Below, one piece after another: positions 49,836 to 60,570 of a stretch of DNA of 64,000 bases; position 1 is the stretch's first letter, and each line of letters begins with the position of its first letter. Under the pieces are notes generated by a model that saw only the letters and a program-made list of their open reading frames with translations, did no database searches and was not told where the DNA came from. The stretch lies in assembly GCF_013426205.1 (NCBI RefSeq), contig NC_089424.1:4588001-4652000 (forward strand), written 5' to 3'. The translations under genes were made by a program, and so were the position numbers. This stretch comes from Metarhizium brunneum. Taxonomy: Eukaryota > Ascomycota > Sordariomycetes > Hypocreales > Clavicipitaceae.

Positions 49836-51512
49836 TCAACAGAGACAGTTTTTTTCCGACAGAAATGTCTCCCCGTAAGATTCCCACATGTCACGCACAA
49901 AAGCCAACCACTCACAGCCGGTGCCACAATCGACCTTGCAGGCGGTACAGAGAGCCCAGATATTTTCTCTTGAACCAAAGTCGTTTCTCTGGTTGTTATG
50001 TAAAGGGGAGGATATCCAGGTAACTTCATCAAGTAGTATTTGTAACTCATCTGGGCCGCGAGCCTGCTGTGCCATGGAATGAACTGCACTTATCTCTTCA
50101 ACATCATTGAGCATATTAACATCCGCAGGCGGCGGGAAAATACGCTGATGAACAGTGCTGTCACTGCAACATGCTTTCCGCATATTGTGCCGCCCCTGAC
50201 ACGCAGACAAAATAGCCCTAGAGGGCATCGACAATTCTTTCAGGCATGGTTCGTCAACCTGTGCTGACAACAACTGAAGATGAAAAAGCCCGTCTGTCAA
50301 CGGATCTGTAGGACAGTCTCCGAAATGTAGCTGGAGTTGTTTGACCATTGCCGGATGGAGAGGGAAGCGATGCCCCAGACGACGTTCTAGGTATCGATGG
50401 TGGATTTGAACGAAGAGAAAGCCTGCCCGTCCAAAATGTACTAGCTCTTCGGGAGCACTGGTATAAACAAGGTCGTCAATTAGGTCCAGATATACTGAGT
50501 GGTATCCAACCTGTCGATGGGATTCCAACTCATTACACTCTGAGTGCATTCGAGCTGTAGGCATATGATTATCTTGGTGGTATATTCGCATCGCCGACTT
50601 GCACAAGTCCATTGAGATGGCATCGCAGATAGAACTATCAAAGATCCAAGAAGCGGTCAATGGACCGGATTGTGAAATGCGACCAATAATAATTGCGGCA
50701 CCGTAAGTATTCGCTGTGTGGGTCCGATAGATGATACTATCCCAAACCAGGCGAGACTGGCAGAGTGCATCATGAATACCTACATGCCCGTCCCCTTTAT
50801 TGTGGTCAATTTTTTCCACATACTGAAGCAGGTATTGTCGAACAAGGGATAGAAGGGCATGAAGGGCGTCTCTCGCCCATCCCTGGTCCGTCATCTCCTC
50901 AATTACGTTCCGTGCAGAGTGACTGTATATACGAAAGCGCTGGTTCAGAAGGTGACGAGGAGGAATGCAAATATCATCGACCACGGTGGAAAAGGCAATG
51001 TAGTGCAAGCTGACCTGGCTGACGGAGTAATCCCCACCACACCAACAGCCCATCCACTGAAGGGCATCCCGACAAACACACTGTATTGATTGCCGTGCTG
51101 TTCTATCGTTTTTTTTCGACCAGTCAGTGTAGTCCCAATACAGCAGTTTGTTGCTGTTATGTGCATCGTCAACTCCACTCAATACCGCCTCTAGAAGTGG
51201 CCAGGTATTAGTAGCATGCTTTTGTGGCGTGCCAGACTCATAGCCATCACCACCCATCAGGGTAAATAATTCAGCTGTATCTTTGTTGTACCGTGATCGC
51301 ACTGCAGAGGGCATCCTTGAGGGCAATATTGGTTTGGTCCGGACGTAGTGCAAGAAAGAGCAGGAGACGTCTTTCTCGCACAGGTTGCCACACCACATCG
51401 AATGGACCATTTGTAGCAACTGCAAATTGCTTGGAGCAGCTGCTAGCTGGTCAAAGGCAGCCAGAGCTGAACCCTTGTAGTCAAGAGTGTCTGGACAGAT
51501 TGGCCCCGTCAT
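49836..51512 (-). CDS. Large protein of unknown family, candidate non-canonical terpenoid synthase
   Basis: A single-exon 558-aa frame, GC-balanced and undamaged. I do not recognise it with certainty. It is mainly helical and without signal peptide or membrane segments. Two acid pairs stand where class I terpene synthases hold metal: VVDDIC at 177-182, and DLIDDLVYTSAPEE at 343-356, about 165 residues apart. Neither is a canonical DDxxD or NSE/DTE motif. The C-terminal end has a cysteine group, CTACKVDCGTGC (522-533), which could bind zinc. Fungal ABA3/humulene-synthase-like cyclases also lack the standard motifs, and I recall a cysteine-rich tail in that group. Its place between a BVMO and an HMG-CoA reductase fits a cyclase role. 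Alternatives: a regulatory or unknown metabolic protein. The last residues overlap the hairpin repeat, so the carboxyl end may be repeat-derived. Confidence 0.5.
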   Translation of the reverse strand: MTGPICPDTLDYKGSALAAFDQLAAAPSNLQLLQMVHSMWCGNLCEKDVSCSFLHYVRTKPILPSRMPSAVRSRYNKDTAELFTLMGGDGYESGTPQKHATNTWPLLEAVLSGVDDAHNSNKLLYWDYTDWSKKNDRTARQSIQCVCRDALQWMGCWCGGDYSVSQVSLHYIAFSTVVDDICIPPRHLLNQRFRIYSHSARNVIEEMTDQGWARDALHALLSLVRQYLLQYVEKIDHNKGDGHVGIHDALCQSRLVWDSIIYRTHTANTYGAAIIIGRISQSGPLTASWIFDSSICDAISMDLCKSAMRIYHQDNHMPTARMHSECNELESHRQVGYHSVYLDLIDDLVYTSAPEELVHFGRAGFLFVQIHHRYLERRLGHRFPLHPAMVKQLQLHFGDCPTDPLTDGLFHLQLLSAQVDEPCLKELSMPSRAILSACQGRHNMRKACCSDSTVHQRIFPPPADVNMLNDVEEISAVHSMAQQARGPDELQILLDEVTWISSPLHNNQRNDFGSRENIWALCTACKVDCGTGCEWLAFVRDMWESYGETFLSEKNCLC

Positions 51513-54190
51513 GTTGCCATGTGAAGATATATTGAACGGTTTAGAAATGATATCGCCATGATAACCGCCTGAATTGAAACAGGGAGGTGCGAGTGGTTTT
51601 ATACCTCGGGGTCATATGCCATGGCACGGCACTGAGACATGAATGATGCCGTTCAGGAAATACTGAGTGGATTAAGGGTTAGATGTGGCCACATCCAACC
51701 TTTCGGGCAATTTGAAGGCGGGGTTATGGAAGTCACTTCGAAGTTCTTTCCCTAGGCAATTTCTCAGCCATGTAAGGTTTTCTTCATCCGTACTGAATTT
51801 ACTTTATGTATTCCGTAGTTAGATCAATATTTATTGCCAAGGGCGGGTTCACTGGCTTGCGGGAATAGGGAGCTACTCAATATAAACCTGTCAGTAGTAT
51901 ACAGTACTACTGAACATTGAAGGATCTCAAACGGCATGTTTCAACGTAGAAGGTGCACGTTTACTTATTGATTGTGTATCTTCTCTGCCACTAGAAGCAA
52001 CGCCCCGGTCATCTCCATGTACCCTTGGCATTCGCCGACATGTATCGATATCACATGGTTCACATCTAATTACATAGTGGACTCACATGAGAGACTCTTA
52101 GTTTCCTATCTAAAAGAGCGGGGTTATACGAAATTAAATACTTGTTGGGATAGTACTGCCTACACAGCAGTAGTACAATTTCTTGTTGCGACCTGCCACC
52201 TAGGCAATGATTCTTGCGTGTTCTTGACTGAGTCAGCATTATGCTTGAATAAATGAGAGACCTGATCTTGACATCCTCCTGCTTAAGCAGGAGAGGTACC
52301 CGTATCTGGAAGAGCTGGGGTTGGTGTGTGAAACGAACGAAGAGGCAAGATCGCGAAAGATGCAGCCTACAAGGAGTATATCGGCGGAATCGGAGGTCGT
52401 GCTACTTACTAGTTACCGATAGGCTGTCAAGCAGGGGTGGGTCATCAATTAATCTGGGGTGTCGATTGAGTTTAGGCAAGGGTGGCGCGGCTTATTGTGT
52501 GGTAACTTACATGCACACTCGCATCAATGTTAATCTTTCGTCGTTCAGAGCCGTCAACGTTCAAGCTACCTCTCACCGCCAAACACGACCAGATTACAAA
52601 GTATCACAGAAAAGGAACTAAAGAAAACTTATAACAAACCCACACGCAAGCCATCAGGTTCTCTTGTTGACGTAATTATGGTAGCTCGCGTGTATATTAA
52701 ATTGATCATCTGGAATAGATCGGCTGGGGTTTGACCAAAAATCTGTATGTAATTAGTCGGTCGATGCGATTTCTGGCGCCACGAGGCCATAAGGTTAATA
52801 TGTCATACGGGAGCTGAGAGGCTTTCAAGGCTCAGAATGCCCCTGCGTCCAACGTGTTATGCCGGTATAGCAATTCCCAGCAAATGTGATGTGGTGGGGC
52901 GATGCTTCGCACTAGTGACGTTTTTAACAATCGGCCAAGATCAATGATATCGGGGTTTCAGAAACTGATCAGCCACCTTTTACTGTCGTCAAGTGGCTGA
53001 GGAGCCTTCTTAACTCAAGATGAATGGCATGAGCCCTTCTAAGGGATAGAAGGGAGCAGCGAACAAGAAGATGATAGTTAACACGGGTCTCACAACGTGA
53101 CGTATCTACCTTCTGTGCATCTACCTTCCAGGTTTAACTAACAAATACTTAAGACTGCCCACATAATATTATGCTCAAAGAGTACCCATATTTTTTTAAA
53201 CCAATGTCAATCTCTCTACCCAGTAAACATCTCTGCGGTCTCCCAAGTACTTAGCTGAACCATAACTGGCACTCAAGCCCCAAATGGTTGCCCTGGATGT
53301 GCTGTGGTTCTCATTGCAATCAACTATCTACACACTTTGTTTGCAAGTTTCTTCGTTGAGCCCTCAGAGGACTTGAGGCCTTAGAAAGTCAGCACACATT
53401 TTAAACATGGTTTCATAGGATCAGGTACCGATTGTAGGAAATGCCTCGGCCAATATGTTTTGTTCATCTATGAAAAATCTTTCTATCAGGTTGAGGGCCC
53501 ATGAGATGACCCATGACATTAGGGCTTGGGCTTTGAGACGAGCCATATTATGCTGATTATAAGATTGAATTAGTGAATATTGTCAACTTCTGTGTGAAGA
53601 ATGATAAGATAATATACTCCAGGAGGAAACCCGCAAGCTTTCCAATCAGGACCTTGCTGAACATCCCAACCGGCCCGAGCTTATCATCAACATCCCGTAG
53701 TAGTGTGGAAGGGTAGTCGTGCTGAGGTATCGTCTTTCGTTGAATAGCCATACCAACCTGCTTGACCACCTTCCTGGAGGTTGCATTCTCGGCTCAACTA
53801 AAACTACGATGGCATTAGGGTTACCACTAAAAATGCAAAGTGATGGGACATGACGTCATTTTTGTGCACCCTCCATACTTACTTCTGGAAATGATGGAGG
53901 CTTAGCATTGTTAAGTGATTTACTAAGTACTTACTCCCAAGTTAGAGAAGACGTAATACCCCGGGCTCTCACCGGGTGGTTTATGACATTGCTGACTTGC
54001 ATGTGAAGCTCTAGGCCTGATCTACAAAAGTCTTGACAGTATATCACAGGTTCCGACGACTATAATACGTTCCACAGCCTAGAAGTACTTTTTAAGGTTG
54101 GCCCTTCAGATTCGTACGCATCAATTACCTGTTTATCAAATATATTGTAGTTTATACAACTGTCTCAGCGATTTGTCAGTTGCCTTAGCT
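51513..54190. other. 2.7-kb intergenic region, no supported gene
   Basis: It contains a weak fourth copy of the hairpin family (52130-52240), a perfect 18-bp palindrome CTCCTGCTTAAGCAGGAG (52275-52292), and a piece like 41085-41106 near 53070-53100. A minus-strand frame around 53557-53820 might be the tail of a short-chain dehydrogenase, but the match is weak. It probably also holds the promoters of both flanking genes, which point away from it. Confidence 0.5.
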
Positions 54191-55783
54191 ATGTCGAAAA
54201 CATTACTCAGCAATAGCGAAGCTACCGTATCTCCCGAAGTGCTAGTGAAATCCCGGCAGGGAAGTAATGCCTATGTATGCAGACGTTTTTATAATTCAGT
54301 ACGCCTATTGGGACCACAATACTGATCTCGCTTATCAGCGACCCGCAAGACTCGACGTGGAGCTGCTTGCTATGACACCGTCCTCACTCCTTATACGTAA
54401 ACCGTATAATACGGGGCATACGAATCATGACGTGCCTGTTATGAAACAGTACAGTAGCCTGAATGAGGCCGATATTCTGTCTAAGTGCGTTGCAGAAGAA
54501 ATACCACTTCATGCCCTTGAACACTACACGCAAGGCCCAGACCAGGCGGTAGCCCTAAGGCGTCGTGTCCTGGCCAAGATTCTTGCCATTACAGGGCTCA
54601 GTGGACAAATTCTTGCGAAATTACCGCACCAGAACTACAACTGGGATCTCGTCATTGGCTCCTGTTGTGAAAACGTAATTGGGTACATGCCGGTCCCGGT
54701 TGGCGTGGCTGGCCCTGTCTTGATTGATTCAAAGAATTTTTTTATCCCTATGGCTACAACAGAGGGCGCACTTATTGCTAGTACGAATAGAGGCTGCAAG
54801 GCAATTAACAACGCAGGCGGCGTCACTACGAATCTAACCGATGATGGCATCACCCGTGGCCCATGCGTCCAATTCGCAGGTACAGAACGAGCAGCTTTTG
54901 CCAAGAATTGGATTAGCTCACACGAGGGCCAGGTCATCTTGCGCGATGCTTTTGAGAGCACCAGTAATATTGCCAAGTTGCGAAGGGTCAATGCAAGCAT
55001 TGCTGGGAGAAGTCTATATATCCGGTTCAAGGCGACAACCGGCGACGCCATGGGTATGAACATGATTTCAAAAGGTGTCGAAAATGCCCTGCGAGTTATG
55101 AGCCAAGACCCCAAGTTTGAAGACATGCGAGTCGTTTCTTTGTCTGGCAACTACTGCACAGACAAAAAAGCTTCTGCGCTCAATTGGATCGAAGGTAGAG
55201 GTAAGAGTGTCGTAGCAGAAGCTGTTATTCCACATCAAGTTGTTCAATCAGTCTTAAAATGCACTGCCGAAGCAATGGTTCGAATCAATAATTCAAAAAA
55301 TCTTGTCGGCTCGGCGATGGCAGGGGTTATTGGCGGATATAATGCTCATGCCGCCAATATTGTCGCCGCCATCTTCATCGCTACCGGGCAGGATCCAGCA
55401 CAGGTCGTGGAAAGCGCAAATTGCATAACTCTCATGGAGTGGTAGGTAATAACAGTGCCCGAGATTGTCCTGGATAACTAATAGATTCCAGCAACTGCGT
55501 CGATAATTCATTACGTGTATCAGTCACCATGCCCTCCCTTGAAGTCGGCACTGTAGGGGGGGGCACAGTGCTGGAGCCCCAGAGCTCCATGCTAGAGATG
55601 CTTGGCGTGGCAGGCGCGCATCCTACAGAAACAGGCCGGAACGCCCAGTGCCTAGCAAGCATCATTGCGGCGGCAACTCTCGCCGGGGAGGTGTCCCTGT
55701 GTGCCGCCCTGACGAGTAGTGACCTGGTCAATGCCCATTTGAATCTCAATAGAGCTTCACCTAGGAAGTGGGCATCGCCATGA
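54191..55783 (+). CDS. HMG-CoA reductase, soluble catalytic form
   Basis: Exons 54191-54274, 54339-55441 and 55492-55783 give 492 aa. HMG-CoA reductase makes mevalonate, the committed isoprenoid step. Motifs: [16 protein letters not shown] (139-154, HMG-CoA site), TTEGALIAS with the catalytic Glu170, DAMGMN (264-269, NADPH), [14 protein letters not shown] in the last exon, and the histidine-bearing NAHLNLNR near the end. The eight-helix sterol-sensing membrane region of the housekeeping enzyme is absent: only about 130 residues precede the core. The first splice (donor GTATGC at 54275, branch TACTGAT, acceptor at 54338) is chosen because it gives a clean ATG at 54191; 54267 is the alternative start. 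A cluster-located soluble copy points to local supply of isoprenoid precursor, free of membrane-domain feedback. Confidence 0.93.
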
Positions 55784-56150
55784 TTCACGTTCAACAGCTC
55801 TAAGTAGTTCATACCCAGTAAAGGCAAATATCAATCCCAGGACGGGGTTTGTTTGGCGGCCTAGTGGCAGGCATTTCGTTTGAAACTGAAAATCGACAAC
55901 TGCAAAAACTAGTCATGCTTGTGCTATTAGTTAGTTATGATAAAATATCCGCCAGAATATACAATGCCCTAGACCGGATTTGCAGCCGTGCGGTTGAGGA
56001 AAATGTCGATTTGGAACCATATACTATGCTTAGCACATCTCATCTAGTAAAGTAATAGTTTGATTAGTCGGGGAGCTTAGAGCGGGTAAGTACTAAGAGG
56101 AGTTGGTAGAATTATTATCGCATATTAAGCCTACCCTGATCGTAAGTTCG
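55784..56150. other. 3' flank of HMG-CoA reductase
   Basis: No gene is supported; a 68-residue frame at 55849-56055 has no relatives that I recognise. Confidence 0.45.
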
Positions 56151-56430
56151 TAACTACTACTTAGTTAAAGAATCTTGGGGCTTTTTTTTTTTTTTTTTAG
56201 AAATATTAGCGTCTAAACTTTTAAACTACGTAGAAGTGGCAACTTAGTTCGCAGTAGTAACTTGGTTCGCAATGGCAACTTAGTTCGCAGTAGCAACTTG
56301 GTTCGCAGTGGCAACTTGGTTCGCAGTAGCGTAACTTGGTTTGATGGCTCATGAAGATTGCCTTCGGCGGCCTATATAAGTTAGAGGCCACTGTTGCAAA
56401 ACTCAAAAAACACTGTCCTAGATGGAGATG
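56151..56430 (-). repeat. Long inverted repeat, right arm
   Basis: Reverse complement of 45774-46014, with six to seven 18-bp units and an extra run of about 18 T at 56178-56199. Together the arms frame 10.1 kb holding the BVMO relic, the cyclase candidate and HMG-CoA reductase. Confidence 0.88.
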
Positions 56431-56469
56431 ACTACGGTGGGCGACTACGGTGGGCGACTACGGTGGGCG
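56431..56469 (+). repeat. 13-bp tandem repeat, three units
   Basis: ACTACGGTGGGCG three times in a row, directly next to the right arm of the inverted repeat. Confidence 0.85.
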
Positions 56470-56797
56470 ATAGGGATATGCACCTTTACAGGGGAAGGTG
56501 TTGTCAAAGGTAACTAGGCTTGAGCCCGTATACGATTTACATAACAACAGATCTATTTGGTCTTGAAGATCCTATCCCTCGGAAACAGCCATGCTATCTC
56601 CTTCGATTTTCATCGGCTCTGCACAGCTTGGCGTTGAATGAGCGACTTGACCGTGATAAGTTGTAACAAGGAACCGTCTTAGCTACAATCTCGAGACTGT
56701 GTGCGGCTGGTAATACTGAGCCTGCAATGCTGCGATGTGCTGTTGCAAAAGTAATGACTTGGTCTATCTCAAAGTCCTGATATCTGAGACATTATCT

Positions 56798-57493
56798 CTA
56801 ATATGCTTGCATATCTGCAGCCGCCGCCGCTCGCATTAGGCAGGTGCAGTCGACCATAACCTGAATACCGAAAGAAATAATTGGAATCCAGAAACTGACT
56901 ACACCGTTCCATGCTACCGGGCCAGTCTTAACACAATGTACGGCTATGGATGGAATATAGGTGATGGGAACCAAGATATTGACGAGAGCTATAGGTTTGG
57001 GGAATGGAGGCTTAGCTCGAGAGTCGACAAGGATAGCGTACGCAAGAGAGAAGCTCTGGGCCATGAAAATCGGCCAGGGAATGAGAAGAAGCATCCAGAA
57101 AAGGTCGTTAAGAAGTTGGGTGGTCTCGATAGGGCGGTCAAGGCGGTAACTGGCAACAGCGAGAGTTACTCCAGGCATCACTATAGCAAACGCGCCAGCA
57201 GCGCCAGCGGCAAGTTGAATGTTGCGAACAGCATCGTATATGCCAGTAATTTGTCGAATTTGGTCTGAGATCGCTGCCGTCATAGGGAGATAGAACATGC
57301 CTGATACAACAAGCAGTGCCGCGCCAGCCCTAATGCCGTTCTCATGATCGTGGTAGTGATCGACCACTTGTACGGCATCCCAGTCCGGTGGGAGAGGTGG
57401 AAGAAAGCCAGACGCTGCCAGTGCAATAATAAATAAAAGTGCACATAGATTTCCACTAATAGCACAAGCATACTGAATTTTTTTATTTGACAT
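56798..57493 (-). CDS. Small polytopic membrane protein
   Basis: A single-exon 231-aa frame with about six hydrophobic segments (near residues 8-30, 54-76, 88-112, 128-155, 165-188 and 195-218). Short polar loops include DWDAVQVVDHYHDHENGIRAG and LDRPIETTQLLNDLFWM. The pattern (P-W/D loop, then NGIRAG, LNDL and a late KTGP.AWNG) matches a family I associate with actinobacteria and some fungi whose function is not defined. It is not a transporter by length. Size and topology resemble the membrane terpene cyclases that work with FAD epoxidases, but I see no sequence match to them. Healthy composition, no breaks. It lies just outside the right inverted-repeat arm. Confidence 0.7.
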   Translation of the reverse strand: MSNKKIQYACAISGNLCALLFIIALAASGFLPPLPPDWDAVQVVDHYHDHENGIRAGAALLVVSGMFYLPMTAAISDQIRQITGIYDAVRNIQLAAGAAGAFAIVMPGVTLAVASYRLDRPIETTQLLNDLFWMLLLIPWPIFMAQSFSLAYAILVDSRAKPPFPKPIALVNILVPITYIPSIAVHCVKTGPVAWNGVVSFWIPIISFGIQVMVDCTCLMRAAAAADMQAY

Positions 57494-58204
57494 TGTTCGA
57501 ACTGGTTTTGTTGGCCGTAAAGTGGCGGCAAATGTAAAGTAGCACTCTTTCCCTTGTTGTGTTGACTGAAGGATGTCCTTACCTGCAAGGAAATTTGGCA
57601 GAGCTGTCTACATATATATACAGGGGGGACTGACCCGTGACTGGCAGTGCTGTACCTACAAAGTTTAGGCAGCCCATTTTATTTTTGAATTATGAAGCAT
57701 TGTCATACATGTAGCAACATTGTCATTGTCCTTCCATCTACTAAACTACTCAGGTTGACCTATGGACTTATTGATTCAATGGCCTTCTCCTCTCTTTGGT
57801 TTGTTTTTATTGTACTGGTTCTAAATACCTCCATCCAGTTGCACCAGCTTTCGCGCCTAGAAGCCTTCAGCTTGTATAGACAACGAGCGAAGCCTTCATG
57901 AAGTACCATTTTGGAATACACGTACGTACATCTGGTGCGGCAGTACGTTCAATGGCTATGTACATACAAATTTCCTCTTCCATTTTATGCAGTAGGGAAC
58001 CGCCCCCTCCTACGATTATTGGGCCTCTGTACTGCTTGATTTCCTCGGGGTCAAGGGAGACGAACTTAATAAATTGTAATTGGAATGAAGGCACTATTAG
58101 TCTGACGGGGCGTTATCTTTTAAGGAATGACCGCAACTAGTAGAAAAAAATAACGTTAAGCCAACAAATTCTATCAGCCTTGCACTTTGCACTGAAAAGT
58201 ATAA
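57494..58204. other. Intergenic stretch upstream of the membrane protein
   Basis: Presumed promoter to about 57700. A minus-strand frame at 57867-58094 (GPIIVGGGGSLLHKMEEEIC) is protein-like but cannot be assigned. Confidence 0.4.
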
Positions 58205-58283
58205 TCGTGCTACGCCCACACTCTTTCGGGTTGCGACTTTGCTACCTTTCTAAGGCTGCAGCGAAGTCGCGACACGACCCCCC
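58205..58283 (-). repeat. GTCGCGAC-type repeat end, left
   Basis: On the minus strand it reads GCAAAGTCGCAACCCGAAAG then AGTGTGGGCG. A similar sequence in the opposite orientation is at 61374-61415. It lies next to a pogo transposase relic. Confidence 0.6.
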
Positions 58284-58339
58284 TAAGACGGTCCCCGTAG
58301 CAAAGTGGTTCAGCCGGCATAGCAATTGCCATTTGAAGA

Positions 58340-58530
58340 CAACCATCAGCGACCACCACATCCAATGCCTTGGCATGGTAGTGCTTCAATGGCTGAAAGA
58401 CAACGGCATCTAACGGTTGAATGATATGTGTAATACATGGAGGCAAGGCGAGTAATATAATGTCATGGTCGTCTGCATAGTTATTGGATGAATTCTGGTG
58501 TATCTTCCGCAAACAAAGTCTCCGCACCAC
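58340..58530 (-). pseudogene. pogo/Fot-type transposase fragment
   Basis: About 60 residues of a DDE-superfamily transposase: DDHDIILLALPP, then THIIQPLDAVVFQPLKHYHA. This is the segment around the second acidic residue. N- and C-terminal parts are missing, and downstream sequence does not follow the family. Confidence 0.82.
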
Positions 58531-58629
58531 CTGTGCATTTTAGCGCAGTTTTAATTGCAGTCCCCTGTCATCTATCGCTCTCTCCCCAGCACCTGTACTA
58601 AAAATTCACGAGCTTTTCCAGCAGATCAG

Positions 58630-59893
58630 TCATTTGCCTGGTTGCGTATCCGCTTTTGCGTTTGCAACATGGCCGGAACCCTCCCAGTAGTAGACTCCAT
58701 CAGCTGGATCCAGCACGTATTTGCATTTAGCAAATGTTTTTAACAGTGAGGGCAAAAATCTTCCCTTGTCATCATGATACAGGCTCCCAAGTATGGGCTT
58801 TATGGAGTTGGTGGCCTCCTCTGCGCGATAGAACGGGATTTTGGGAAAGAAGTGGTGGACGACATGATAGTTGATTATGCCATGGAAGAAATGACGACCG
58901 ATGAATCCGAAGTCTCGATCAACTGTGCAGAGAGCCCCACTCGTGAATGTCCATGACTCATCGGAAAAATGGGGTACAGCTGGACTAGTATGATGCAAAA
59001 ATGTGATGGCAACTACATCATTTACGTAAGGAACAACCTGGACTCTGGCGGGGTTGGGGCGAGGGCCACTCACCTAGCCAGTGATGTACCCAGAGATAGG
59101 GGAGGAAATATAACATTACCAGCTTGAATGCGCCTATCTTTGAGCCCAGACGATGCAGGGCCAAACACATGAGAAATAAACCAAGATCGGAAACAATTAC
59201 CCGGCATCTCTGTGTAGTGCTGAAAAGTGTACTAAAAGGATTAAGGTGACTCTTTGGCAACGGGGCCCAGCCAGGGCTATACGGCGCGCTCTTGGACCCG
59301 GCCGAAGCGTTGAACAGTAGGTATGTTTGCCATCCAGCAAGCTGGTGGCCCAGAAGACAAAGAGTTGTGTATAAAGGCGTTTCTTCCGTGAGGCCGGCGA
59401 CGGTTGACATGACCCATGAGTTCTTTTGCAGCCACTTCTGGCGCCTGGTGGAGGGGACGAATACTGTATCCCGTTCTATGTTGCCCGTGTGCTGGTGATG
59501 TCGTGCGTGTGTTATTTTCCACGAGAAGTAGGGCACAAGAAGCGCCGAGTGAATAACCCATCCGATCACATCGTTAAGAAGTGCGTATTGCGAGAAAGCG
59601 CCATGGCCGCACTCATGTGCAATCACCCAAAACCCCATGCCAACACAACCCTGCAGAAAGCCGTAGATTCCCCATGCCAGGATGCGGCTAGATTTGCAGG
59701 GCAAAACATCAATATTCAAAGCCAAGGATACGAATACGGCAGTATAGAGGCAGTCCCGCGCCAAATACGCAGCAGATATCCATAATGACGGGCGAAAGCA
59801 TGACGAAGGAATAGCAGACCTTAATCTCATCATGCTAATATTCCCCCCCCAGGCGGCGTCTCTATTTCGGGCGACAGGAGACACAAGTGGCAT
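58630..59893 (-). CDS. Membrane fatty-acid (delta-12-type) desaturase
   Basis: Exons 59893-59074 and 59012-58630 give 400 aa. Three histidine boxes carry the di-iron site: HECGH (93-97), HARHH (129-133) and HVVHH (323-327). Around them are AIPSSCF, YLARD, SWKITHARHH and RDTVFVP, and after the intron VAITFLHHTSPAVPHF, as in oleate desaturases of the ER. Four hydrophobic segments are expected. The donor GTGAGT (59073) and acceptor (59013) are set by continuity of PYLWVHHWLVAITF. The lack of the usual longer N-terminal tail and the cluster position suggest a specialised paralogue, perhaps acting on a fatty acyl or polyene intermediate. No damage. Confidence 0.9.
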
Positions 59894-60570
59894 ACTGACA
59901 CGCGGAGGATAATTATTGCAAAGTCTCCGAATAGGTATGAACGAGTTTTGAAAGACGGACAGTCACTAACTTGGCTGCATTCACAGCCAAATCGCACCAC
60001 CAAGTTGGCTTCACTGGGTAGCTTGGCTTCTGTTTGCAGGCTTGCATTTGACGTATTTATAGTCCACAGCTAGTGAGCACGTAAGGCAAACAAAACAGTT
60101 GCGGCAAAAGAGTGGAGACATGGCACGAGTTGCGACACACCACGATTGTATGAGATCAACCTGAGCCAAACGAGAGCCTCTTGTTATTTTCTACATAAAG
60201 AGTGGAATACATACAATAACACAAAACTAATTACTCGCTGTCATATTGGCAGGCAGACGTTATGGGCTGAGCCGCCGAGGCGCACTCGACCGGCGCTGAT
60301 GAAAGTCTCGCAATCTGCCCAACGCAATCAAAGTTGTTGGTTTTGCAACATGGTTCTGGCTGAATATACCCCGTGCCCCTTTACAGCAGCAGTGTAGCAA
60401 TGACCGTTGCCTTAGATGAGCGACTTATTCTTGATAAGTGATTGATTGAGCTGACAGAGACACTCCAAACATGATTTTGCATTGGCAAGCGTGGCAGAGC
60501 AGTCTGAGGCCATTTTAGCACCCACTTCCATCAGATACGGGCAAATGGGAATCTGGGCTAACGCGGCTAT
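59894..60570. other. Intergenic region
   Basis: Desaturase promoter side plus the 3' flank of the thioesterase. No gene was recognised. Confidence 0.5.

Noticed and set aside
53557..53820. Possible tail of a short-chain dehydrogenase on the minus strand
   Set aside because: The similarity is only an impression from GKLAGFLLEY and its hydrophobic pattern; no cofactor or active-site motif is present.
54635..55150. 171-residue frame opposite HMG-CoA reductase
   Set aside because: It is a shadow of a strongly coding exon; its sequence has no independent features.
56936..57268. 110-residue frame opposite the small membrane protein
   Set aside because: Antisense shadow of a well-supported membrane protein.
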